Shown in pieces: positions 1 to 8,077 of a DNA stretch of 13,514 nucleotides. A program made the translations under genes and the position numbers. The first letter of the stretch is position 1, and each line of letters begins with the position of its first letter. Below the pieces are notes generated by a model that saw only the letters and a program-made list of their open reading frames with translations, was not told the DNA's origin and did not search any database. Location of the stretch: assembly GCF_000006565.2 (NCBI RefSeq), contig NW_017382949.1, positions 1 through 13,514 on the forward strand. Direction: 5' to 3'. The DNA is from Toxoplasma gondii ME49. Taxonomy: Eukaryota > Apicomplexa > Conoidasida > Eucoccidiorida > Sarcocystidae.

Positions 1-303
1 ACTTGTTGCACGCCGTCGTGTACGGGCTGACAAGTACCAGCTGGAATGCTGCACCCTCCGCTCTGTGTCGAGTTCTGTGCACGGCATCCCTCGTCTTTGT
101 AGGGATCTCCAACTCGTTTCTTGGTGCTCTTGGTGCGCGTGCTCCGGATGATGGCGATCTGGACAAGCCTGCTTTTCAGCAGTCGCTGGCAGGTAGTCAG
201 AGTCAAGAAACAACGTCTCTGGAATCGCCTGCCTCCACGTCGTCAACGGGCTCTGTGCCTGTGCCACCCGTTTCCAGCCCCACGCCGGAGTCGAGCGACC
301 GTA
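1..303 (+). CDS. Gene A exon 1 (5' truncated): hydrophobic N-terminus and acidic linker
   Basis: The exon is open from the window edge and ends at donor GTGAGT (304-309), one base into a codon; reading on reaches TAA at 312-314. It encodes the second half of the first hydrophobic segment, a second hydrophobic stretch, then an acidic and Ser/Thr/Pro-rich linker. Compared with gene B there are five substitutions, and by hand count all five change the residue (Val/Gly, Ala/Val, Leu/Pro, Gly/Asp, Ser/Thr). Confidence 0.82.
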
Positions 304-3300
304 GTGAGTTGTAAAACTCTAATCGCAGTTGGGCAGTCTTTTGAGCAACAACCCTGCGACTGGACCAGGCGATGCTAGAGCGTGTTCCTCTCTTAATCCC
401 TTCGCTTAGGCCGTCGTGGCGTGTAATGCGTCAAGGTTGCGGGGGCCGTCTCGGATCAGGTTGTCATGCTTACCCATAGCAGCCTCTCAGACGCAGCGTG
501 ACCCGTTGGTATATCCGACGCAGCATGGCACCGCTGGGGGGTTGCCACATTGTAGAGGTGGCAACGTCGACTTCTTCCGTAAACTGTGGTGCTCTGTTGA
601 TTTACAGGATCCCACCGACAAGGTATCGCAGCCTCACCCAGATCTGAGGGAGGGGCGGCTTCGGGGAGGTCGGCTGTCGGGGGACTAGGCCTTGCCCGAA
701 TTGTTACGGTGTCAGGCCGTGGAACCCTGACACTCGGAGAGCTTGCGATGGAGCAGTTCAGGAGGCGGGCGATGGAGGTGCGAGAGAAATGGGAGAACGA
801 GGAGCGCTACGTGAGGAGGAATGTTGGGCGTGTCATCGTAAATCAGTCCTCCCGTCCTACTCTCTCACGAGTGCAGAAGTGGACGGCATGTGCAAGACAC
901 CGGTTTCGAATGCGATCAGTTGCACGGCTGCGGGAGGCCGCACGACTGGAGTCTATGGCAAGCGAAATTGCTGCAAAGCTGCTAGCAGCAGGCGTCGATC
1001 TCTCGCACGTCCCAGGCGGCGCCTCGCTGACACCCGGAGCGAGCGATCAGGGCCCGCGGGTTGGCGGCGACGCAGCCGCACCAGGTAATCTGTGACTCAA
1101 GCGCGCTGGAACGTTTATCGTGCTACTGGGGTTGGCACACATGTGTGGCGGAGGCAACAGACGGGTAGCGTTTCTGGTCGGCATTGTCCGAAGAGGCGTG
1201 AGGTCCGTCCGTCCATTTCGAGGGGGGACTCGACCCATAAGAAAAACAGAACACGCTGAATCTACATAGCCATGCGTGCCGTGAATGGGTTTAGTTGTGG
1301 CCGTGATGTTGCCACCGTCTTGCCATCACCTAATGGGTTGCTGTGTTTTGCCAGACACACGGTGAGCAAGTAGTACAGTGAATTCATCTGAGGCTGCCAT
1401 TACCCCTCATTTATTGTGTGGATTTCTGCCCTTGCGCCAGGTACGTCAAGTGCCGGTGCACCCCCAAAAATGGCCATGCAATTGTACGTGCGTTTGGGTG
1501 TTGCCGCGCTGAGGAAGGAAGCGAACGAGCTCGAGGAGCTGTTGGCTAACAAGGATTTGAATGTCGAACAACTGGTCGCGGAGCGCATGGCTACCAGCCT
1601 CACTCCAAATCCCCCTGATGCACTTCTGCATCAGTTGCGGAATCACGCAAGGGGGGTGCACGCTAAACAAGCGACCCGCCGGAGAGAGAGAGCAGCGACT
1701 CTTCGGGCCCAGGCAGATATATGGGAGGGCCGTCTGGCCTCAGGTGACTTGACGCAGCAGGATCCCGATGAGGGCTCCTCCTCCAGGGAAACAGCACCCC
1801 AACCAGCATCGAAATCGGACACTACACAAGGCCGACGAGGTGCGTTTCCTGCGGCTCTCAATCGGCAAGACGGCAACCTGACAAACAGTACCAATGCACA
1901 CTAATTCCAGTATTTGTCAGCTAACAACGTTTCACAGCACCGCAGCTCGAACATCCACTACACGCGAGCATCCGGCGACGTCCAGATGTCGGCCGCCCGC
2001 TCCGACGCGTATGTCGGGTATGCTGGGACGTTCAACGAAGGGTGTCTAGGAGAGAAAAAAGGAACCTGTCGACTGTGGGGCCCACTGTTGAGAAAGTGGA
2101 AGACGAAGGCGATACCATTTGGCTCTGTCAGTGAAACGACCAGTGGCGCCGGATGCTGTTTTGTGTTTTCAGCCGGCCGCCGCCGTGGACGTCAACAGGG
2201 GCAAGACGCAGGCGAGGGCACCGCAGCTACTGGCCCGAGTGCCCCGTCTGTGAGCAGCGCGTCGCCCATGTCCCGCCTGGAGGGCTCACTAAGGGGTACA
2301 CTGCTCGGGAGCAGTGTTCCGCTTCCAGGAAGGGGGAATGTTGCCTACGCCAAACTTGCAGCTGACAAGCTGCGACTAGAGGCGGAGTCTATGCTCACCA
2401 AATGGGGGTCGCTCGAGGTTTACGTGAGAGGACGGATTGCCGATCGAATGCTGGAAGAGAACAATCGGAGTCCTAGTGTGGCTGAAGTCCGGTCCTGGTT
2501 GCGTCGGGCTCGGCAAAGGTACTACCGTTGGGGAGCACACCGCACGCAACAAGCTGCTGAGTTGCGCAACAGAGCCGGATATCTAGACACACAGACGCCA
2601 GCAGAGGGCGACTTCCTACGAAGCCCCCAGGAGACGCCCACTCATCGACCTCCTTCCTCTACTGATCTGCCAGGTGATGAATCGGAAGGAGTCTCAAGCG
2701 GTGAGTTCGTGATTCTGTCCACGGAGTGCATTCTCCGACACTCCAGCCTGTAGAACTCGATGTGCCATTGTATCTCATTCGCAGGTATCATGCTCCGCCC
2801 TGGCAAAAAGGCTTCACTATGTCTCCGTCTCGTGGAAACAGAAATTGTTTAGATTAGTGAGTGACATCCCACCGAATGTCCATCAATTGTTCGGAATAGT
2901 GACAAGTGGACGTCAGCTTGGTTCGCGCACGGTTAATCGCGAGTAGTCTGTGCGAAAGGGGCCGAGACACAACATCTCTTCCTCAGCTCCGCGCAGACAC
3001 ACGCGCACACCGCGTTTTGGGCTGCGGTTTGACTACGCCAGAGCTGGACAATACGCAGCGCACCTCTTCGGGACACTCCGACAGTGCTGTATACCCTTAT
3101 CGGTACGTTCTCGGTGTTGGCAGGATTTCCACCCAGGCCGGCACCACGGGCGCCTGACCTTACGTTTGCGGACCTTGCCATTTCGAACTTAAGGAGAGAG
3201 GCAAGGATAATAGAAGCCGCATGGAGCCATGGAGAATGTTTTTATGTTGCCCAGCAAGCCGCCCTTCGCATGGTGCGAGAGAACGATCCCTCACCTGGGC

Positions 3301-4862
3301 CGCTCACACAGCGAGAGTGGGCGTACAATGATAGAAAGGTCTTCCGTGCCGAAGTTATGGTTCAACAGCAAAGGGCTCGAGATCTGAGGGATAAGGCGAA
3401 CGCCCTGGAACAGGAGCTTCGCACCCTGCTCTCGTCGGCATCGGGGCAAGTCCCAGAACCGCTGCGCGAATCCGGATCGACTGGTGAGTCTCCGCTACCC
3501 TTTGTGATGACCGAAGATGGCTCCACCATTGAGCTACATCAGCAACGAAGCTAATCGCGACTTAACACGGAAGAGTTCCTATTTTTCTACATCTTTCTGT
3601 TTCTTCTAGGTCGTTGACACGGGTCGGTATTAGACAAGATTCAGTCTAGCCATTTCCCTGTCGTTGCCCATCAGGCGGTGTGTCGTCGAGATTGGGCCTC
3701 TGTAGTGGGTGGTGTGAGCTGTGACTTCGTCGAGTGCTGTCCTATATACTCATGCTAGCAAGGGTGCGACGAAACGTTTCTCGTCCAACTGCGACAGTCA
3801 CGACGACAGCATTGTGCTCGCGTCTGCCTCTGATACTGTCTGATGCCCAGAAGATTTTATTCAGTCCCTTGACTCGACGCAGGCACCGGAGGTAATTCTA
3901 CCACACACGACGCCGCACGATACGCGAATCGTTTCAGTTTCGTCTACCATGTGCTGTGTCGATTCGTCTGGGCAGTAGATCCATCAGCGGAGCAGTCCGT
4001 CGAGCGTCCGTCAGGAAAAAGGAAACAGAAACGGAAACACCTGTATCATAGCAGTGCCGAGAGCGCCGGCGAAGGCCCATCCAGCGGCGGTGCTATGCTT
4101 CCGGCGCTGCCCCTTTGGTTGACCCCAGTCTCGGCGGTGCGCCTTGGGACTCGTCAACGGGACCCCAGCAATCCGCCTGTCGCTGTCGGGCCTTCTCCTG
4201 GATCGTCGTCACCTGAGCAGCACTTGCCGGCTGCAAGACGCTCCCAAAGAGGATCTGGTCCATCGTCATCAACACGTGAACATCCGCCACCGGCAACTGG
4301 CGGCCCGCTGCCGCAACGATATACGCCAGTACCCACCACAACACCTCCGTACCCCGCCGACGTCGAGCGTGGCCTTGGTGACCCCACACCGCCCCACCCC
4401 AAAAAGCGACGGCTCCTTGAATTTCTGTCTGATACAGCCAGACTCGAAAAAACTCCACCGGGACACCGCCGGCCGCTTGGGCGTCTCGCGCTGACGTCAA
4501 CAGCGAGCCACATGGCGTCAAGCTCCCAAATGGCCTCAGGCCCACCGCAAGTGCCTATTCTAGCAGGGACACATGGTAGACTGTCTGGGAGCGGCGGCGA
4601 CATCATTCCGTCTTTGTCTCTGCCGCTCAAGAAGCGCCCACTGCGGGGACCTGCAGTTCCCCGCCACGCAGCGGCCGCCGCTGCCACGCCTCTTGTCCGG
4701 CAGCCCCCTTTCCGCTCGGGATCGCTCGCGAGTGCGGGCACTACATCTGGAACGCCATCCCAGCCACCATCTTCCATGGAGCCGTCAGCACCTGTGTCGG
4801 CGCCTGCAGGTGACCCAGGTGTAGAACCGCGTGGACAGCTTCGCCCTCCAGATCCCCGCTGA
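1..4862 (+). CDS. Gene A: multi-domain Lys/Arg-rich secreted protein, KRUF-like (5' partial; six exons)
   Basis: The spliced gene model is 1-303, 716-1084, 1441-1839, 2173-2700, 3124-3483 and 3976-4862. The introns are 304-715, 1085-1440, 1840-2172, 2701-3123 and 3484-3975. Every donor is GT and every acceptor AG. Every junction splits a codon after its first base (phase 1), and every intron carries an in-frame stop if read through. The start codon lies before the window: by comparison with gene B, codons 1-16 and part of 17 are missing. The visible product has an N-terminal hydrophobic region, four homologous helical domains of about 90 residues (one each in exons 2-5), and a Pro/Ser-rich basic tail ending at the TGA at 4860-4862. 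The architecture and tandem arrangement suggest the T. gondii KRUF family, which has no known function. That is recollection of a family, not a search result. An alternative is another lineage-specific secreted family. Confidence 0.82.
716..1084 (+). CDS. Gene A exon 2: Lys/Arg-rich helical domain 1
   Basis: The acceptor is ...GTCAG at 711-715 and the donor CCAG|GTAATC at 1085. The length is 369 nt (123 codons), phase 1 at both ends. Domain 1 spans about 727-993. It has the shared pattern LAxxxxRRxAxxxxxxW..E.YV in its first half, a central turn containing Pro, and an Arg-rich second half rich in Ala/Leu/Glu that looks amphipathic. The last 30 residues are a Gly/Ala linker. About 22 substitutions separate it from gene B exon 2, about 13 of which change residues. 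Confidence 0.83.
1441..1839 (+). CDS. Gene A exon 3: Lys/Arg-rich helical domain 2
   Basis: A pyrimidine-rich tract leads to the acceptor CCAG at 1437-1440; the donor is GAG|GTGCGT at 1840. The length is 399 nt, phase 1 at both ends. The domain spans about 1479-1745. It has the family pattern RLxxxxLRxEA.ELEELL, a central NPPD turn, then an Arg/Ala-rich helix (RRRERAATLRAQAD) ending at EGRLASGDL. A Ser/Gln linker follows. The part from about 1543 to 1690 is strongly diverged from gene B (about 25 of 46 residues), while the ends are nearly identical. The stop at 1902-1904 would end translation if intron 3 were retained. Confidence 0.83.
2173..2700 (+). CDS. Gene A exon 4: Lys/Arg-rich helical domain 3 with Gly/Ser linker
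   Basis: A strong pyrimidine tract with TTTTCAG (2166-2172) precedes the exon, and donor GCG|GTGAGT follows at 2701. The length is 528 nt. A basic/Gly start (RRRGRQQG) and a Ser/Pro linker of about 55 residues lead to domain 3 at about 2340-2609, with LAxxxLRLEA, W..L..YV..RIA..MLEEN, RSPS and W..RAR..Y. A second phase-1 donor (CAG|GTGATG at 2674) would shorten the exon by 27 nt in frame. The GTGAGT site was chosen because it fits consensus better and is present in both units. The domain is only about half identical to gene B exon 4. Confidence 0.82.
3124..3483 (+). CDS. Gene A exon 5: Lys/Arg-rich helical domain 4
   Basis: The acceptor is TTGGCAG at 3117-3123. The next AG (3135-3136) would give the wrong phase. 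The donor is CTG|GTGAGT at 3484. The length is 360 nt. A short Pro-rich lead is followed by the domain at about 3156-3437. It carries the family pattern DLAISNLRREA, W, YVAQ.AA.RMVR, NDPSP, W, and then a highly charged helix ending KANALEQELRTLLSS, which is coiled-coil-like. About 20 residues differ from gene B. Confidence 0.83.
3976..4862 (+). CDS. Gene A exon 6: Pro/Ser-rich basic C-terminal tail
   Basis: The acceptor is GGGCAG at 3970-3975. The earlier CAG at 3935-3937 would hit TAG in the required frame. The exon is open to TGA at 4860-4862 and encodes 295 residues. Composition is Pro, Ser, Gly, Ala and Arg, with no predicted fold. Basic clusters resembling nuclear localisation signals lie at 4017-4040 (KRKQKRKH), about 4398-4415 (PKKRRL) and in the KKRPLRG stretch near 4629-4649. 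The RRLLE within the second cluster also resembles the RRL-type export motif. An alternative donor CAG|GTGACC at 4810, also phase 1, could replace the last 17 residues if a downstream exon exists. Nine residues differ from gene B. Confidence 0.78.
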
Positions 4863-5713
4863 TGCCTTGTCTCATGCACTGCAATCAGAGCATCAGTGAT
4901 GAGCCGGGTACAAGGATGTGAGCAGGCGGTTGGCATGCGACATACCTGCGTCGACCCGAAATCCTGATATGCATATCATGCGGGATCCTCGCCTCGATTT
5001 CGGACTACATAGAAGATGGTGACCGAGGCTGCCTGGAAAGACAGACCGTTCGGTTGCCGGCGTTGGACACGAGACGATGTAACGTCGCCAGTGTTTTCCC
5101 GCCCGCTCCACGTAACAGCATCGCCACATTAGTCACTAGTCCTCTCATCCCCATGACGTACATGCGTGCGCCGAACACGCGTGTCTTCTTCATCTAATAC
5201 TTTGCAGAAACACGTCTATCGATTTCTCTACATTGGCTTGCGGATGGGTAAAAGGCCGGATATACGCCAGACTGACGCCGGTCTGTTGTTCCCGTTCGTG
5301 ATGAGCCATTTGTCGCGGTGGTCCGTGACTATTCGCCCTTGCGCCTCACGCCGGGTCAACCAGCTTTATCGCATGTGCCACAGACATCGAGTCGGGGAGA
5401 TGCACTTTTCCATTCGGTCTTGATGGCCGCGCCTCTCGTATGTGGTGCGATGGATAAAAGACTCCAATGACTCTAGGAAAGGGAATACGTTTGTTTGCTC
5501 TCGAGTGGGGTGGGCCAGTTGGCAGGGCAACACGCTCTACCAGTGTCATACCACAGTCTCGTCCAGGATCCGTATTCACGCCAACACAATGATCTGCGCA
5601 CATGCCGCAGATATCCATGAAGCCGACATAGATGTTATCGAACATGCGTATTTGCGCATGCCGACTACACCGACACCTAGACCTACCGCACCCTGCGACA
5701 CAGCCGACCTGCA

Positions 5714-5773
5714 GCAGCGCAGGAGTACTCATGTCGCCCCTCCGCAGCGCATGAGTACTCGTGTCGCCCTCCA
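5714..5773. repeat. Two 30-bp direct tandem repeats
   Basis: GCAGCGC starts both copies (5714 and 5744), and each continues with A/G-rich sequence, GAGTACTC, then TGTCGCCCCT or TGTCGCCCTC. The two 30-mers differ at about four positions. They lie about 850 bp downstream of gene A. In unit 2 the first copy is seen at 13487-13514, where the window ends. Confidence 0.85.
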
Positions 5774-6237
5774 GCCGAACAACCATTCCTGAATGCTCGT
5801 CCAAGTGGCTACATCGCTCGAGCGAACACTTCGCAATTTGAGGACAGGAGTGCCTGTGACGTTCGACAATGGTGACGGCGGCAGTGTTCCGCCAAATGTT
5901 CATCGCGCTCCCTGGTGCGCTGGTGAACGGAGACCTGCCTGTCACTCAGTTGTGCGGCAAGCACTGGAGCGCCGAAATGCATATGGTGATCTCAAGGTAG
6001 GCTTCGAGACCGCACGAAAAACGAATGTCGCCTCCTTCCCTGTGCGCGGTTGGCGCTGTGTGTGTGCCACGCTAGTCGCACCCCGCTGGCGCTGACTGGT
6101 ATGCAACACAAGACGCGTCAGAGTCATGTCGTCGCTCATGCCAGTCACCAATGGACGGCGAGAAATTTGACGCGTCTCACAGCCCTCTCTTCTAATCCTC
6201 GGATTGTATCAGCACCTCCATGTCGGCTCATTACTCC

Positions 6238-6253
6238 CTTGTTATTTAACAAG
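6238..6253. repeat. Short perfect inverted repeat (7-bp arms, 2-bp loop)
   Basis: CTTGTTA and TAACAAG face each other across TT. The element is AT-rich in a GC-leaning spacer. It could be a small hairpin or a symmetric protein site, or it could be chance. It can be compared with no second copy, because unit 2 ends before this point. Confidence 0.6.
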
Positions 6254-7723
6254 ATTCAGTTAGGAACCATAGTTCACCGTCAGAGGAAATACGTGAGCTG
6301 GGTTAAGAACGGACTACTGGTTTAGATCTTGAAGATCTTTGTTTACCGGATCCAAGTTCTATTGTGCGGGGTCTCACGCTGTGTATCAGCCTTGGATCCA
6401 AAGCACTTCCGGGGGTGGGTGTCAATAGGAACTGTGACATGCGCTGCGGAGATGTGCAAACCTAACTCAATATTCGGAGTGGTCGGGAGCAGCCCGAGTA
6501 GGCAGATCGAAAGACTGTTCCGCAGTGTTCTACTCAGTGGCTTGATCAGAGCAGTGACGGTTGCCAGGGGAAAAGAGCGCCCCCCGGCCCTCGATGATTA
6601 GACCCCTTGCGTAGGCCTTGAAGCGGAGAACTGGAGGCACTATTTGTGTTGCACCCACAGGCACCTTCGGGCCCAGGCAACAGACGAGGCTGATCATGGT
6701 GACGATAAGATCTGTGCGGTCCTAAAACGTAGAGCTCTGGAGCCACACGCTGCACCGCGTCGCTCCAGCGTTGGCTGTACAATTTGCACCGTCACGAACA
6801 CATGGTGAAGTTCTCACACTGCGGATCACGCAACGTGGCAGACTGGAACACACGGTATGGAACATCGCTGCCCGGACACATGGAATTGCAACATTCGTCA
6901 TTTTGCGGCCTACACCACAGTGAGCGGCCACGTGACCGACGTCAAGTCGCACTGGGGTTGAGGCAACAGGAGAGAACCAGCCGTGAGCGGTATCGTACCG
7001 TAACACGACTGCTACTCATGCTCCCCAACACCTGACACACAACGCTGCATCACATGGGGGTGTCCCTGAGGGGTGACACGTGACACTGGGTTGCACGTTG
7101 GACCTTATAGGGGCAGCATAGCTGACGGGAAGATAATTTCAATTGGCGTTTCTGGGCACCAGTCGAAAAGAACAGCTGGGACGGTGCCCAACGTCTACTT
7201 GTACCTCATCTGCGCAGCCCATCGCCTCCAAGAAAGAGGGGCCTCCTACCGGTCTGCACTTGGGCAGTGAATGTGGCCTTAAGCGCTACCGTGACGTCGC
7301 TTGACGGTACTCCGCCGTGACAGTGCGCACAGGTTCAGGACGCGCCGCCTGTCATCGATGCGTCTCGCGCAGCAGTTGCCCGCTAACGCTTTTGTCAGCT
7401 ACGCCCGCCCGTGCGTCGCTACTGAAGCGTTATCCGCATTTGGCTTCGCTAGGAAGCCACAGTGGTCGAAGAAGGAAGGCGTCCATTCAACCATTAATAC
7501 GTACGAATCCAAACCGACTGGCTTATGCCTTGAAGGCCACCGACCACCCTTGTTTTCTTGGCTTCCCAATGGGGCACTGTGCCCTTTGCTCGTTGTTGAG
7601 AGACCCTTCGTCCGTCCCCACAGTGCCCAATCTGTAGCGATACAGGTTACATGTTTTCTTCGGTGGCTGGCCGGATTTCCGTATGATGGCATGTGGGTGT
7701 GTGGGACAAGGCATTATACCGGC

Positions 7724-7732
7724 AAATGGTGG
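7724..7732 (+). promoter_or_regulatory. Translation start context of gene B
   Basis: The ATG at 7726 is preceded by GGCAA and followed by G, which fits the T. gondii start consensus (purine at -3, A-rich upstream, G at +4). It is the first ATG in the exon 1 frame. Three other ATGs (7683, 7686, 7691) lie within 45 bases upstream in other frames. Translation at 7726 therefore needs a transcription start after 7691, leaky scanning, or a spliced leader region. Confidence 0.6.
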
Positions 7733-8077
7733 CTTGGCCGGTTGTCGTGGGAACGACACTCGTCGGCTTGACCTACTTGTTGCACGCCGTCGTGTACGGG
7801 CTGACAAGTACCAGCTGGAATGCTGCACCCTCCGCTCTGTGTCGAGTTCTGTGCACGGCATCCCTCGGCTTTGTAGGGATCTCCAACTCGTTTCTTGGTG
7901 CTCTTGGTGCGCGTGTTCCGGATGATGGCGATCTGGACAAGCCTGCTTTTCAGCAGTCGCTGGCAGGTAGTCAGAGTCAAGAAACAACGTCTCCGGAATC
8001 GCCTGCCTCCACGTCGTCAACGGACACTGTGCCTGTGCCACCCGTTTCCAGCCCCACGCCGGAGTCGAGCGACCGTA
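7726..8077 (+). CDS. Gene B exon 1: start, hydrophobic N-terminus, acidic linker
   Basis: The exon starts at ATG 7726 and ends at donor GTGAGT (8078-8083). Residues 4-26 are hydrophobic (VVVGTTLVGL, YLLHAVVYGL) with no basic n-region. Residues 38-62 form a second hydrophobic stretch containing two Cys. This could be a signal peptide plus a transmembrane helix, or a membrane hairpin. Residues 63-117 are acidic, then Ser/Thr/Pro-rich and probably disordered. A GTG-started extension to 7693 is possible in frame but has no ATG. Confidence 0.8.

Larger units (their letters stand above)
4863..7725. other. Spacer between gene A and gene B: 3' flank of A and 5' flank of B
   Basis: No convincing coding region is seen in these 2.86 kb on either strand. 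The first 565 bases (to about 5427) differ from unit 2 at only one position, so they probably include the 3' untranslated region of gene A. After 5427 the units drift apart, with about ten substitutions and one indel in 315 bp. A plausible splice acceptor (TACTTTGCAG, ending 5207) is present in both units, so a 3' intron or alternative last exon is possible. Small repeats and palindromes are listed separately. The promoter of gene B should lie in the distal part, but there is no TATA box or other element I can name with confidence. Confidence 0.7.
1..7774. repeat. Tandem repeat unit 1 (7,774 bp, complete length but circularly permuted)
   Basis: Bases 1 onward recur from 7775 onward in the same orientation. 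The offset is 7774 through exons 1-5, 7772 from exon 6 to about 5510, and 7773 after that. The shifts come from single-base deletions in intron 5 of unit 2 (near 3507 and 3860 of unit 1) and a one-base insertion near 13283. The unit carries one complete gene spacing: most of a six-exon gene plus its spacer. Because the window begins inside exon 1, the true biological edge of the unit cannot be placed. Identity between units is above 98% in most non-coding segments and drops sharply inside exons 2-5. Confidence 0.97.

Noticed and set aside
1914..2172. Open frame continuing upstream of exon 4 through most of intron 3
   Set aside because: There is an excellent pyrimidine tract and acceptor at 2172, and phase 1 joins exon 3 to exon 4 exactly. 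Reading through from exon 3 meets a stop at 1902-1904. The open frame is therefore chance.
2906..3192. Several short open frames in intron 4 conserved in both units
   Set aside because: The whole intron is almost identical between units, so conserved frames carry no information about coding.
4154..4936. Minus-strand open frame of 260 codons opposite exon 6, also open in unit 2 (11926-12717)
   Set aside because: It is the shadow of a GC- and Pro-rich exon. It is open in both units because the exon is nearly identical, and it has no recognisable domain and no support beyond length.
5346..5945. Minus-strand open frame of 199 codons in the spacer
   Set aside because: A one-base insertion near 13283 breaks it in unit 2, and the composition is not protein-like, so it is unlikely to be a conserved gene.
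6173..6179. CGTCTCA (reverse of TGAGACG), a match to the T. gondii WGAGACG promoter motif
   Set aside because: A 7-mer about 1.5 kb from the start codon is expected by chance and has no second site nearby.
7301..7771. Plus-strand open frame of 156 codons just before gene B
   Set aside because: It overlaps the start of gene B in another frame, begins without a good start context, and has no domain-like pattern.
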